DNA of 64,000 nucleotides from Apis mellifera (taxonomy: Eukaryota; Arthropoda; Insecta; Hymenoptera; Apidae). Under the pieces are notes generated by a model. That model had not been told where the DNA came from. It made no database searches and saw only the letters and a list, made by a program, of their open reading frames with translations. The DNA is taken from assembly GCF_003254395.2 (NCBI RefSeq), contig NC_037650.1:4275001-4339000 (forward strand), written 5' to 3'. The stretch's first letter is position 1. Each line of letters opens with the position of its first letter. This document shows positions 13,063 through 27,232 of the stretch, piece by piece. The position numbers and the translations under genes were made by a program.

Positions 13063-16000
13063 TATCGTTGATAAAATTTACATTTGATATGAAAACAAAC
13101 GACACATGATACCGATCTCTCTCTCCCTCGATTAATCTAATGATTCTTCGAAAACCGAATTCGAAGACCGATCTTGTTCTCGCGTTTCTGAAATTTTTGC
13201 GCGCATCATCTATCGCGTATCGAAAATGTGTGTTTCAATAGACGAATTTGAAAGTTACAGAGGTAGTTAGAGAGGGATGGGAGGAATGGAAACGCAAATG
13301 CAGCTTGTCACCGTGCAACAGGCCGGTTGGTTGCCCCTGATAGCTGGTATCGTTCTGACCAGCCAAGTCGCGATCCATTCTTTTCCTTCTGTCGCCCTGT
13401 TTTCGCGCCATTTTCCCGACACGTCGCGCGAAATAATATAATAGAACGCCGGGCGAAAACACCGGGGCAGATTCCGTTTTGGAAAAAAATTTATTCTACC
13501 AGGCAGACCAGATAGGATTCGTCGCAAATGATTCGATGAAAAATGTATTTTATCACGAAGATCACAGGAATTCGTTTCATTTCGCGTTGTCTCGACTCGC
13601 TTCTTTGCGCGAGATTGATCTTTCGATTAGGTTTCCGCGTTGACAGATCGGTTTGGCGGAGGCTGGTGGATCATTTTTTAAGTTGATCCCGCCGAGCATG
13701 CGAGAGGGGCGCAATGAAATCACGGCGCACCCCTGGAGGGACACGAAGGGAGTTGTCTCTCGATCCACCCTTCATCGCTACCACCCTTCTGACCGCAGAT
13801 TGAAATTCTTAGCCTCTCCACCGACCGCGGCAAGGGTCGAAACGAACTCGTTTACCCTTCGAGATTTCGTTATTTAGCATCGCATGAATCCACCAGCCGT
13901 GCGGCCGGACAAGTAATAGCCTCTGACTCGGTTTATGCCTTCACCCTGTTCCAACGGTAATTCAATCTTTCGGATGCAATCACGGACAAACAAAGTTTAT
14001 ACAAGTCCTCGACAACTTTGATTCTCGTGGTTGAAAAACTACCATGAATTTTCAAACGGTAATCCTTAAACGATTATTCCTCTTCCTCGTCATCAAACAA
14101 TTATTTTTCTCCAATCCTTCTTCCTCCAATTTCCAACACTCAAAGTATCGTGGATAGTCGTGGAAATCGATAATAGATCATGCATGTGATTTCCAAAAAA
14201 AAAACACAATTCGAGACATTCTAAGAGGAGAATATTCTAAAGGGTTTAATTAACGAACGTCGCAATGGTTTTCCTGAGCGACGAAAAGCATCTAATTCCG
14301 TATAATTTAAAAAAGGGAGATTGGAAAAACGAAAGAAAGAACAAGGTCGCGTGAGCAGACACAGGCCAAGAGATTCGGCCCTTTCTTCCATTCTCTCCCG
14401 ATTGCATCGTTACTTTTTTTTGTCCGTTGTACACGTTGTTGCGCGAATGATTTGCGGGGCCGCCGGCGCGTTTTAATTTTGGGATATTGGTAGCATTAAG
14501 CCCGTGGATACGGCTGATAGTCGGTCTCTGGTACGCGCTTCCACCATCCACAGGGTGTGTACGAAATATCCTTCCGTGGAAAAAATGATCCCGAGTTCAA
14601 AAAGAAACCTCCCCGAGATTGAGACCATCCTTGAAGATCCGTTCTCCCTTTATCGTCGAAGAGAAACATCGCATTTAACGTTGGCGAATTTGCAAGACAC
14701 GAATGAATACAGATTCCGATTGCGTTTTCCACCAAGGAGAAGAAAATATCCTTCAAGCACGAATTGAGCGAGAGAAGATTTCTCCGTAAGAGGAAGAGAG
14801 GAAGGTGGATGTTCTTTTCTTTTTTACAAAAAAGCAAAGTATTTGACGAATCGCTCGGTGGAAGGATATATACTTTTCAGACACCCCGTGTACAGATTAT
14901 AGTGGGTCGTAGTTCGGGAACGTATCTACCCCTCGTGCGACGAGATTTCATTCGGGGCTCGGGCCGAGATCTTTTAATTTGAGGCCAAATTCCTCTCGAG
15001 GATGAAATGCGGGGAGCCGCCGAAGTGGTCGTATTGCAAGAAGGGTGGCACGTCTGATGGTTGTTTGCTACCCAACTCTCCCCGCCCACCGATTCGAATT
15101 CTAAAACACCCCCTGTTTACGGGGTGTATTTCTTGGTCGATACCGCTGCTTTTGATCCGATTCATTTCACTTTTTTTTTTCCCAATCGAATCTATGCCGC
15201 GACACTTTTCCCCAATTTTTATATTCTTAATAATTACAATCTTCCGTGCAATCTTTCTTCCTCTTCTTCTTTCACTTCTTCTGTTGAACGATACGTATAA
15301 TTAATATTTGTTATATTCTGTCGCGTTAGAAAGTATTATTACACTTTGATAACAACTCTTCCACGCGCACATGCACACACACACACGCGCGCGTTAAAAT
15401 ACGAAAATTATAAATATCGGGGCAGAGGCGAGGAGAGAGCGAAGCGAACGTTGGTGTCCTTAAAATAAGTATCGATAAACGTCGCGGTAAAATAGAAAGT
15501 AAAATCCTTTCGACCGCATTCCTGGAGGCCTGGTGCGAGCAGAGGGAAGAAAAATATGGGAGGAGGCCCCTCTCATAGGTGGCCCCGTGGCCTCACACTT
15601 TGCCAGGATGCTTCGCCTACGAGTTCGCTTGCGCTCCTGCAGGTGCGTTAAGACCCGTAATATATTGCTCCTTACCCGCAGTCGGTCTTTTCGGCATAAT
15701 GAAATAACGAACATTTCGCATTTCTCGTTTCTCCATCTTCACGATTATTACAAAGTTAATAACACCTCTCTCGATCAACTCTCGAGCTCGTCTGAGGCGA
15801 AACTCGAGGAAGGGGGGAATTCGCGTTACGATTCAAAGTCGAGAAATATTTATAAAATGTACGGTGTTTACAGAGCAGGATTAGAGAAAGAGGCTCGAAA
15901 CATAACACCGCGCAGTGTTATCGAAAGTTTTGATTACATCGATCGCTGGATGATTCAAAAACAAACGAATCCGAATTTAGAAGAAAGAAGAAAAATATCA

Positions 16001-17966
16001 ACTCGATCTCTCGAATCTCTTCTTCTCCTCTACTTTTTTATTTTCGGTTTTCTTCTCCTATCTTTTCGTCTTCCCTTTTTCTTCCTCCTTTTATTTTCAC
16101 TCGAGTCAGAGTTCGTCGAGTTCAACTTTTCTTCAACTCCCCGTAGAACGGGGAGCTTTCAACGGGTAATCAACGAGGTGAAATTTATCGAGCAACGTCG
16201 CTAAGATAATTCACGCCCCACATTCCAGGTAATAAAAAAAAGGAAAGGAAAGGAAAAAAAAGGATGGGAGGTCCTCTTAATTATGTTCCTGGTTAAACGA
16301 CCCTGGTTGGTCACGCCCCGCACGAGATACTCCCTGGGAGCCTCGGGATTCACTAGCGAAAAAATCTTTCTCCAGCGAAAAAGTTTGCGACTGCTTTTAA
16401 TAGGCTCCCGTATTATCCAATCCACTTCGATTCTCGAATACCGAAATTCTCAATTCGCTCGCTTTCACGAAGAATTGCACTTATAAGTCTCATAAGTCAT
16501 CGCCGAACAGGGGAATTTTCCAAGAATTTTTTTATCGTTTTTATATAGGTTTTTTGAGGGGAAGAGAACTCCACGGATATTTTCAAAATCTAAGTATAAG
16601 TGGTGAGCATTAATTTTCTCGTTATGTTGGAATGCATAAGCGAGGAGCTTATTAGGAGTCGCCCACGCGCCGCCCACAGGAATCCGTGTAAAAGTCAAGC
16701 GCTCTACACGCGTTACGGGTGTTAAGTGGTTCGTCAATCGATGATACCGAATAACAGACGATACTTGTGTTATTTTTTTCCGAGGAGGAGGAGGAGAAGG
16801 AGGATTGGCCAATCCTCGAGAACACTTATAATATATATATATATGTTTGTATAATATGGTTACGATATTATATTTATACACGTCCCCTATTTTTCTTTCC
16901 TTTGAAACGATGCGCGATCCTATCGAAACGCGGGTACGCGTTTGGTGGACGAAGAAAGGAAAGGAATCGAATCGGGAGCGTGTTATCAACACGCACCACG
17001 TTTTATCTCCCTCGTCGTTGAAGAAGAATCTATTTGGTGGGCAGCCGAAGCAATAACGTAAATCCTAATGGAAATGCAAAGATTAATTAAGAATCCCATT
17101 CTGCCGTGTCCCCATGTGGGCGTCCCTAGGGAAGATCATCGGTTCGTCATTTTCTCTGTCTCCCTCTGTGTGAGTGTGTCCCCTTCCCTCCCTCCCCTGT
17201 CGAGCATTTAGGGTGAATTCACCTACTCTTTTCGTCGATTTCCGAGCCGCAAATGACAACCAGCCAGCGATAATGAAAACCATTAGCTCTCCCTCTAACG
17301 AATCGTCCGTGTACAATTCGTTTCGTGAATTTTCTTCGCCACGGTAATACTAAGCTAATAAAAAGAAGAAAAAGAAAGAAAGAAAGGTTGCTCTCTCAAA
17401 AGAATTCCACATTCGGTTTATAATAACGGAGATAAAGCGAGACGTTGGAAAAAAAAATAAATAAAATACAAGATAAAAAATAAAAGAAGCGTTCCTTCCT
17501 CGCGCTTGGATCGCGATTGGTCGCGTTAATTACGCTGTTAATTAAACGGAGGGAACAATTGCGCGCGTATCGTCGTAAATTACGATGTAACTGGTTGCAT
17601 CGTAATAATAATAACGCGGGCAAGGAGCGACAAAGTGCAAGGAGTCCTTAACAAGGAGCCCCGAAAATCTCGACGGAGGGTGTCGACGAGAGAGGTAGCG
17701 ACGAGATATCGCGATTCACCGCGTAATGAACGAGGGGGAGCGAGGGTGCGCGCGCGTGTGTACACGCGCGTACACACGGGGGAACATCGTGCGACACGCG
17801 CTCCACGTCAAAGGAAGCCGGAGAGCAGCCGGTCACCGACACAATGCGTGTCTCCTGGGACACGCTTATCTGAAATTACAACGTTACATACCTGCCCCTA
17901 CCGGGCCGTCCAAGGAATGGAACCACCACCAGGAACCCGCAACCTCCTACAACGATTATTACTACA

Positions 17967-17988
17967 CTCCGTGAATCCGTTCACGGAG
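17967..17988. repeat. Perfect 9-bp hairpin with 4-nt loop
   Basis: CTCCGTGAA (17967-17975) pairs exactly with TTCACGGAG (17980-17988) across the loop TCCG. It is too short for a typical miRNA precursor. Function unknown. Confidence 0.55.
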
Positions 17989-19479
17989 AAATCTTTCGTG
18001 AATGGAAGGAGGAGACGCGTGTTTTTCCCTTTCACCAGTTTAATCCAGTCCTTCGATCGTTTGAAACAGAATGAAAATTTTCTCGTTAGAGGAGAATTAT
18101 ATATTTATATAGCTGATCGTTGGGCTGGAAATTTAAAATTGTCGACGAGAGATTTGCGATAATCGAACGCGATAATCACGTTTGCAAGTGGAAATGTTTT
18201 TTAGTGACGCAATCAGAGGTCTCGTCGCAAACCTAAGAGAGGCAGATTTAGATTTTTTCCCTATTTTTTTTCCTTCCTTTTTCGAAACGCTTCATCGCGC
18301 TGGCGAAATGAAAACGATTAAACGTGCCGCACAGTGGCTCGGCTCGGTTAAATCGCGTTCGTTTCGCGTGCATGTTTCACACCGTGAAACTCATTAAACG
18401 ATCTCTCCGTCCGCCATGTTTGCATATTCAAGCGGCTCACCATTGAAACGCGTGTCGTCGCGCGTCACACTTTTTTATGCACTTTTCCACATAATTTGTC
18501 ACCGCGGATGCGCAACGCTTGCTTGCTTCGTTCCCAAACCGCACCAACCAAACCATTTTTTCCCCCGATGGAAAAATGTGTTACGAGAATCAAAAGACCC
18601 GCGCTTTTCAAACTTTCCTCGCCGCAATCTCCTCTCCCCGCCTATTCTCCAAACCGCCTTTCTCGGACTCGCCTCTTCTCCAAACGGACCACTCTCCTCC
18701 GCTCGAATATCATCGTCTTCAAGACACTCGCCCGCCTCGTTAAACGGTTGTTTTTTCAATGCGACGCGCAACTCTTTTTGTACGTTTTGCAACGATGCCC
18801 CTTAATCCCCTTCACGGATTTCTTCCCGTTAACGATTCGTTTCTCGAGGAAACGAGGAAGGAGAACCGCGTCCGAGGAAAAAACTCTTCTTGAAACGAAC
18901 GCGTTAACGCGTTACAATTAACCCGTGACGTGGATTCAAGTGTCACCGAAATTAATTAAATCGCCGCGATGATTTACGCCGCGTTATATGGCGTGCAATT
19001 CCTCTTTCTTTTCCTTTTCCTCGCGAGAGAGAAGCGTACGTAACGCGAAATGTGGAGAGAACGACGGGAAGAAGACGAAAGTAACGGTAATAAGCCGATG
19101 GATCGATAAGAAGCGGCGGAACCGAACACTCGCGGGGAAACTATTCCCCGTTCGCGCATTCTAATTGGAAATTAATCAATTTCTCTGCAGCAAAACATTT
19201 AATAGGATAATTGAAACGGTTGTCGGTAGCACCCGCTGGGTCTTATTAACGCCCGTTTAATCGGTCGACCAAAGATCAAAGGGAGGGAGGGAGGGGAGGC
19301 GAAGAAATTCCCGAGTAACAACTTTCTAGACACCGACTGACCTTTTTTTTCGCTCCATTCTTCGAAAGAAACCGAATTCTTCCCATCTCCGTCGCTCTCC
19401 CGCCGAACGAGCAACCATTATGCAAATGAAGAAGCACCTTCTTTTCGAGAAAAGAATCCGCGCGAAAGATGGAAGAAGA

Positions 19480-19532
19480 GGGGAAACGGAGAGAGAGAGA
19501 GGGAGGGAGAGGGAGAGAGAGAGAGAGGGAGG
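19480..19532 (+). repeat. GA-rich microsatellite
   Basis: Imperfect (GA)n/(GGGA)n tract of roughly 50 bases, all purine. GAGA-type repeats can bind GAGA factor in insects, but nothing else here indicates a promoter. Confidence 0.75.
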
Positions 19533-20316
19533 GTTCCTCGAGGTTTATTTATATTCAAGCTGATTTCCAATTATCGAAGATACGAAGGAACGAGAGCACT
19601 GCCGGCAGCGCCCGTACGAACGTACGAGGGGAGGAAGGGGGGGAAAGGTGCGTGATCAGGATTCATCTTTGTGCTCGCATGTCCTGTCGCAGTTTGCCGT
19701 CTTGCCTTCTGTTCCTCTTTCGCGCTTTGGACCGGTAGCTTCGCCCCGTCCTCTGCCTTCTTTCCTCCTCGTCGTCGCTTTGCTTTCTTCCCTCCTCTCG
19801 TGTTAACGTCCGCCGGCTCCCCCACGAATTATTTCGTAAAAAACGTACGCGCGAAAAAAAAAAAAAGAAAAGAAGAAACGAAAACGGAGAGAGAGTTTCT
19901 TTCTCCGTCACGCGCGAATAAAAATTATCCTACTACCGTTGGATATATTTTTGCCCATGTAAACCGCCCATTAAAACCTTCGATAAATCCATTCTTTCTC
20001 TCTTTCAATCTCCGTTTCTTCTCTCTCTCTCTTTCATTCTTCATCGAGCCGTATCGAGCGAAAAATCGAATCGATTCGAACGGATTTCATCGCGTTACCG
20101 ATTTATTTTCAACCCTGAAAAAGAAAGAAAAAGACACGTTTTTAATAAAAACGTGATGATTCGACAAAGGAAAATAATTTCGGTCGATGCCTCTTGGTCG
20201 AAATTGAAAGAAGCGTAGAGTTTTCCAAGACAATCTCCTCGGAAACGACAAACTGAAACGAAAGGGATCTCTTAACTTCGTTTTAACCAATTGTTACAGC
20301 GAATGGCAAGACTTAC

Positions 20317-20337
20317 CTCCCCCATAATTCCGTCCAT
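20317..20337 (-). CDS. Candidate first coding exon, minus strand
   Basis: Read on the minus strand, an ATG in good context (TCCATGG) opens a seven-codon frame, Met-Asp-Gly-Ile-Met-Gly-Glu, that runs straight into GAG|GTAAGT, a perfect 5' splice site, in phase 0. Upstream on the minus strand (20400-20425) is a TATATA-rich strip. No downstream exon could be linked, and I do not recognise the N-terminus. It fits a gene transcribed leftwards with its body beyond the window or across long introns. Confidence 0.3.
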
Positions 20338-23300
20338 GGATAAACGAGACGCGTATCTCCCCCTCCCTCCCCCCGATTAAAAATAACGCCCTACACGTAC
20401 GTATATAATATAAATATATATACGCACACACGAGGATAGGTACAAGAAACCCAGTGGTCGTTCGAGTGAAAAGAGCGCGTGGAGAGCCGCGGCGTTATTA
20501 TCATATACCTTCCTTTTTAATAGGAAACTTGGAACGGACGGTTGGAAGAAGGCTCGCTGAAGGGTGAAAGGGGTAAGCGATGCTCCCGGGGGAAAGCAAT
20601 GACGGGGAGGGATGGAGAGTGAGAGAGGGAGATGAAAAATGCAAGACAACCGCGATTCGAAGAAGCGAGACAGATCTCGTAGTAACGGAATGGAAGGGAA
20701 GATGAAGGAAGATAGAGAGAGACGAGGACTCTCCCGCGATTAATGAGCGGTGTTTGTTGTTAATTGCTGCCGCCATTAGGTTGGCATCTCCTCGCGAGCT
20801 TCCCCACCACCTCCTCCCCCCTAACCTTCTTCCTCTCCACGTCTCTCCTTCCTCCCTTCTTTTTCTCCCTTTTCTTCTCTATCTTCCCACCTTCTTCTCC
20901 TCGCGCTGTCACCCAACTGCGGAGGAGGAGGAGGAGGAGCACGGTTATACACACGTACACGCGATACATATACGTGCACACAGATCGAAACTTCGGCTAC
21001 CATTCCTCTGTGTACCATCCGTGGATCGGTACATAATGCCATCCAGCTATATACATTTTTTCCTTCTGTTTATATAGAGTACCAAGATATATACGTATAT
21101 ACAGCACATCTAAAACTCGCCGAGCTAAATCTACCACCGAGTCACCCTCCAGCGGCTCCTCGAAAGCGGGGCGCGCATGTTAATGATCGCCCGCCGCGGC
21201 CTTTATCTTTTCCACCTCATTTGCGCGCCACGAGTGGGACGCCAGGGAGTTTGCGACTCGCCAGAGGAAGGGAAAAAAAGGGAAGGGAAGGAACGACGAC
21301 TTCATCCCTCCTCCTCCTCCTCCTCGACTCATCCCAGCCGCTAAAATATTTGCTCGCACCGTAGAAGATCATCGTGCTCGAGGAAAGGTGTACGTGTATC
21401 GCGCGCGAGAAGTTCAGACCGAAGATGAGACTCGCCATCCCCCTTCCATTTTTTCGAGTTCAACCCCCATCCCGACCACCAGAGCTGAACAGAGACTTGG
21501 ACGAGGACGATTCTTACAGGTACGATTCGTGTGGGTGAGCACGATGAGAGGGTGGCGCGGTTTCTCCGTCTCTCTTCTCATCTCGCCCTCCCTCCCCTTT
21601 TCTTTCCCCGGGTGCCGCATGGTTTCCCATTTCTTGCTCGAATGATGACGCGATTTACGGAGAAATTAAGACGCGAGAGTTAGGGTCATTTCGACCATTA
21701 TTCTACTCTTCTTCTACTTTCTCTTCTTCGAGTTCCCTCTTCGGAGAAATTTAATTATTCGTTCGCTATTTCTTCTTCTAATTTATATATACACGTGGAA
21801 ATTCGGGGCTTTCTGCTCGATTCGAAACGATTTTCCATTTTCTCGACGTAGAGAGAAAAAAATAAGGGAGTATGGATAAAGGGAAAGAAAGGTGTGTAAA
21901 GGTATTATCAAGGAGTAACGGCAACAGCTTTCGCAGCAACTTTCTTCTCCAACAACTAATGCGATAATTACTTAAGCGGAAGTAATAAAATTAATCTTGG
22001 TGGTGGTACCGCCTCATCGCGTTTCCACCCCCCTCCCCTCGACTCCTTTTAATCCGCCGTTGAATTTTGGTGGCTCTGCCCTCTTATAAATCAAAGCCAG
22101 TTTAGCTTTTAATAATTCGACGGAGGGGCGGATAATATACGCCCCAACTTCCTCCTTTATTCTCAGCACCACAAGAAGAGTGTCCCGTTAATATCCCGCG
22201 ATGACAAAGTGATTCGTTACGCATTTTCGCGGGAAAAAACGCGGACGGAGTAATCTTTAAGGAATATTTTAAAAAAGGAAAAAAGAAAAACGAGAGCTTC
22301 GCTTTACGTTCTCGATCGTTGGGAAAAATTTGTTTGCCATCCGAAATTGCGGATACGAAGAGAGGAGTTGAAACGAGTCGGAAGGTCGAAACGTTTGTCT
22401 CCTGGGAGCGGAGAAAAGTCTGAGGGTACACTGGGTAGGTTGCTCTGGGTAGGTTCTGGACATCGAGTAAGTATCAGTAAATAATCGCGGCGGACGTTAC
22501 ATTACTCGGCGGAATTTATGATTCGGGCCCGTCCGGTCACGTTTGCCGGAGGGCTCCTCCTCGAAGAGACGCTCCGGAAGAGCAAAAAAAAAAAGGAAGA
22601 AAAAGGAAGAAACTTTGCCGAGGAGGGAAGAGGAAAGAGCGAGGAGAGAGGGAGAGAGGTATCCCGGAACGGGACAAGGGGGAAAAAAAGGTCGAGGTGA
22701 TGATAAAATCCTAGAATAAGAGAGACAGCCTTTGAAAACACGATCCAATTTGCCAATCGTGCGCTTTTTCCTCCCCAACTGGCTTAAATATTGAGGCAAA
22801 TTTACGCGCAATCGAAACGCGTGCATCGAACATTTCCCCTCCTCTTGGTTTTGATTTGATAACTGGAGAGGGGGGGAAGGGATGAAAAATGGTGAAAGGG
22901 AACGAAGAAAAATGGAAGAAAATTGGAGGAGATTGGAAGGAGAAATGGGAGGAGAGATGGTCTCTCGTGCACGATCGCTCTTTTAAACGCGTCCCGAGCT
23001 AATTTGCCACGGCATGTTCACGAGGTGATAAACACTAGGAGGATTCGAGTGTAAACTCTAGCTCGTATCACGATTCACCAGCACGAACGATTCTTTAACG
23101 AGTATCATCCGGTTCGAGTGAAATTGGAAAAGAACGAGAAGAGAACCGGTTATCTCGAGATTTCGAAGCGTCTTCTGGAAAGGGGAGGGGGGGAGGAAAG
23201 GAAAGGTGTTGAGGAGAGACGGTGACACGCGATTCGCAACAATGTATTCTTTCGTTTCCGTGAAAAAGATTAACGCAACAAATGAGATGTGAAATACCGA

Positions 23301-26300
23301 ATTCGCGAATTTTCTTCTTAAGAAATTTTAACAGGGAGGAAAATCTTCACGGATAAAAGCAATTAAGTTAAAAGTTATCGCGGACCGACCATCTCTGGCA
23401 AGATTAATTTAATACCCGAGTAAAATCAATCAACGAGAATTGATGTTGGCTCGAACAGTGGATGCAGAACGACTCACGGGTCGGCTGACCAATTGTCGAA
23501 GCCAAAGAAGGAGGAGGAGGAGGAGAAGAAGAAGGCAGTATTTGCTTTGCGACGTAGCGGGGCCCGTAATCAGTGTAAATCAGGGGACACGTAAATCACA
23601 CCCTCTGCGGTAAGAGGTAACGGGTAGTGTAACGCATGGCAAGAAGAAATAAGTGATCGTACGCCAATAGTAATTTAAACTCGCTCCCGTAATACTTCGT
23701 AGCATAGTATTTGAATACCAATTTCCCCTTCTTTTTTCATTCCTCTTCGTTTTTAATGCGTTCCACGATAACGAAGAATTGGTAAATTATTATTAAACGA
23801 GTATATTCGACAAAATTCGCTATTGTATTATTTTCCCCCGATTACGAAATCAATCGATTTAAAAGAATTCCACGGCAAGGGCGGCGATCGAGGCGAAGTG
23901 GTATACAATAAGGAACGACGTACTCGTATTTTTGGCTACGTGATTCACGTCAGCGGCTTGTGTGGTCGCCGGCACCGCCCCCGATTGCTTTCCAAACCCC
24001 GTTGCAAGAGAAACGAGAGATTCGTTACCACCTGTTAATCACGACGTACAACTGATTAAATTATTAATACCCGGATAATTACACCGTCTCGTAATTAATA
24101 TATTTTCCTTATCGATCCGTTACATCTCGATAATTGTCGTCCGACCCCACCAATCTATTCGTCGAATCGACGATATATACATCTAATTCGAAGCAAAAGG
24201 AAACGATTCCCGGATGAAATTTCCCAAGTCGTTCAATCTAAAAAGTTCTTCTCGTTTCAACCTTATTGGAATGTACTGCACTCGTATTTCCCCCCGCATC
24301 GTGTGCATACGTGTGCATAAAGCACGCGCGCCTTCGTGACTGATTCACTACACGCTCGAGCACGCTCGAGGATCGGTCGGTGCAGAGAGGATCCGTCGAT
24401 TGCAAATCCGTAAATCATCGGCAGGAAGAGGCGTTTACGCGCAAACGAATTAATTGAAAAGCCACCTCTTTCTTCCCTCCTTCTCTCTCTCTCTCTTCCC
24501 CTTTTCGGCCCTTTTACCTTCTTCCGCTTTCACCCTTCTGCTTCCACTCCATCTTTTCTCCAATTTTTACCTCTACTCTCCTTTCTCGTTCCTCCCTTCT
24601 CCGTTTACCTTTCCCGCTTCTTTTATTTCCAGATATAACCAAGAACAGTGGCATTACCTGTCTTTCTCAAAACCAACGATTGATACAATTAATACAATAA
24701 TTGATACAACGATTGATACAATAATTTAATAATCCTTTTCGATCGAATTTATTATGGAAACGTATATTTAACAAGGAGGGAAGGAGGGAAGGCGAGAGTA
24801 ATTGTTCGCACAGGGATCCCCGGCTTGATCCCTGCACGATGAAATTCGAATCGGGGAACGATCGTTTCTCCGGTGTTGATCCCTCTTCTTTGCACACCTA
24901 CATCTTTCCTCTCTCTCTCTCTTTCTCTCTCGCGCGAAACCTACAGTATCGGGCTATCTATCTTCTTCAGGTTCCGCAACCCGGTCAGATACACAATATC
25001 CCGATACCTTATCGCCCGCATGATTTCTGGTTCGTCTACGTCCAGAAGAAACACACGCACGCGCCCTCTCTCTTATATCCCGATGCCGAGCATTCCCTTC
25101 CCTGGCCCCTCCTCTTCGATGGGCGCCAACAAGTAACACGGTTCTCCTTCTCGGTTTCTCGCTTACCATCTCAATAACGCGAATGACTGAATGGGCCTGG
25201 AGCCTCGAAATCCCGACGAGATAACCTTTATTGTAATTACAATAAGGCATTATGCGCCGAGATCCACGGGGGTCGGAGGTCACACTTCGGCTGAGATCTT
25301 CACTCTCCTCGAATCTCTATTTTCCATCATCTCTGTGTCTATATTCGTTTCTCTCTCTCTCTCTATCCATTTTAAATCTATCGAAAAAAATTCTCGTATA
25401 TGCGTGTATGGAGCTTGATACCATAATTTCATGATAATTCTTATTTCGTGCTCCTCGTATTTTTTATTACGATAATGTAAAGAAATATCGAATTCGTCGA
25501 AATCGATTTCTCTGTAAAAAAAATTCACGAAAATTCAAGATCCCTTTAATCTTTGCTTGGCGAGGGATCGATCATTCGAATTAGATTCGATTAGAAGAAT
25601 AGAACTTTTTATTCGAGAGAGAAAGAAAAAAGAAAAAAAGAAAAGGTTTGAGGAACCGGTGACTTAATCGAAATAAATTTGAACGGTTGAAAGGAACGAA
25701 TGCGTCGAATGCATCGAAATCGTGGCAGGACGAATCGTGGTGATATTATCGAGAAGGAGTGGCTGCTCGTATGCACGTATCGCGTTTCATGGCACGGCCA
25801 TCTTTATATATGCAGACGGGCCACGCGTGGAAGGTCTGCGGTAGGCGACATGTTCACTGGACATGACTTATTGCCTACAAGCGCCACTGTAAATCTCGGC
25901 GTTACAACGTCTGCTTCTGCCACCGAGGCGCAAGGGCGGCAACCGCACACCGAGACACACGGAGATCTTTGAAAAGATGCTTGGGGTGGTGGACCTCTTT
26001 TTCTCTCTCTCTCTCTTTTCCTCTCCATTCAGCGTGAAATTAAGCTGGTTGCACTCGTTCCAATTAAATTCCAAAACAGGATAATTTGTTTCTAAATTTC
26101 TTTTCCTCTTTCTGATCATTTTCTATTTAATATTGGAAACGTATGTTATTTCTTTTCTTCCTCTTCTTTTTTTTCTACTTCCCCTCCTCTTCCGCCGGAT
26201 AAAAAGTTGCCACGTGAGAAAGAGGACGATGTTTCTTCGATTGACGTCACGGATTTGACGAAGATTCGGTTGAAATTACGCAGAAAATTATAGGTCCAAC

Positions 26301-27204
26301 TTCCGGTGCAACCAGCGGAAACGATCGAAGGCGCAACCCCTTATTCTTATAACTGTAATCAAAGATGATTGACAAGCGCGATCGATAAATTCGATTCGAG
26401 TGTATTGTTGGTAAATGAAATAAATCAGGAAAATTTTGGTTTTTCTTACTTTGCACGATCGAGCTGCTGATACTGATCGAACGGGGGCAAAATCTAATGA
26501 TAAGGTAGTCCTAATAGCCGACTGACTATAGGTCTCTCTTCACGGCTCGATTCTAATTGAATTAGAAGATCCGGAGGATTTTCGAGGCAGGGACCGGGAG
26601 GAGCAGGTTAACCCACCATTTACGAGCAACCCTTCATTTCGAGAATAGCGAGAACGCCAACGAAGATTCAGAAGCACCCTCGGCCAGGTCTGTTTGCTTG
26701 GCAAACGATAAAATAATGAATCCCCCGCGCTGGGCGTTCCTCTCTATTGGACTCGAGGAATTAAAATCTCGTGCCGAATTAAGAGCACGATTCGATAAAT
26801 AAATTATAGGAAGAAGAAAGAATCGCGTAACTTCCTCCTTCGGAAAAGTTGTTCCAAAATTAAAGGAAAATAATAAAGCAGGTGCATTGTTAACCTTGCT
26901 ATACGCGTCACGCCAATCTTTTTTCCCTTCTTAATCAAGATTTATGATATATAATCACGCTTTCGTGGTTCAGATTAATCTTGATATTAAAAATTTCGAT
27001 AAAATAGTATCGTTATTCTCTCTAAAAAGCTTCGTTTGTACTTAATTTTAATAAAAAAAATAAAACCAATATCAAGTTTAATCTTGGTGAAAAGCGCTAT
27101 TATATTATTTATATCGTTATGAGATTTCTTAAAAAACCTATGCCGTATTACACAAAACGCAGTACGAGGTAAAGAAACTCACGGAATCGTTAATTCCGAC
27201 GTAC
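20338..27204. other. Non-coding stretch with scattered simple repeats
   Basis: No recognisable exon. It includes TATA-rich strips (20401-20425, 21084-21103), purine or pyrimidine tracts (20780-20940, 22585-22695, 23505-23535), a duplicated decamer CACGCTCGAG near 24350-24370 and an imperfect GATACAAT-type repeat at 24677-24726. GC falls slowly from about 26.7 kb onward. Confidence 0.55.
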
Positions 27205-27232
27205 CTCGGGCGTACGTCAAATTGACATCCAT
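27205..27232 (-). CDS. Candidate first coding exon, minus strand
   Basis: On the minus strand, AAGATGG (ATG at 27232) starts a short frame, Met-Asp-Val-Asn-Leu-Thr-Tyr-Ala-Arg, that meets the strong donor CGAG|GTACGT in phase 1. The same bases form a small inverted repeat (GACGTAC 27198-27204 with GTACGTC 27212-27218), so the donor match may be partly a by-product of the palindrome. No partner exon identified. Confidence 0.22.

Larger units (their letters stand above)
11151..20316. other. Non-coding stretch, GC-rich
   Basis: No recognisable gene. It contains a TAAA repeat (13036-13062), small hairpins (for example 17967-17988 and ACACCCC/GGGGTGT near 15104-15127), a donor-like CAG|GTGCGT near 15642, a GA-rich tract (19480-19532) and an ATGCAAAT octamer at 19420-19427 that matches POU-domain sites. 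The long frames are low in complexity or overlap on both strands and are not credible genes. Confidence 0.55.

Noticed and set aside
15104..15127. Hairpin ACACCCC...GGGGTGT as a miRNA or terminator
   Set aside because: A 7-bp stem is too short for a pre-miRNA, and bacterial-type terminators do not apply here.
15533..16204. 223-codon open frame, plus strand
   Set aside because: Low-complexity Leu/Phe stretch and no family signature; an internal donor-like site does not rescue it.
19420..19427. POU-type octamer ATGCAAAT as a regulatory element
   Set aside because: A single 8-mer in 31 kb is expected by chance and has no neighbouring motifs.
24677..24726. GATACAAT-type repeats as a CRISPR-like array
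   Set aside because: Imperfect, contiguous units of about ten bases with no spacers, in an insect genome; simple tandem repeat.
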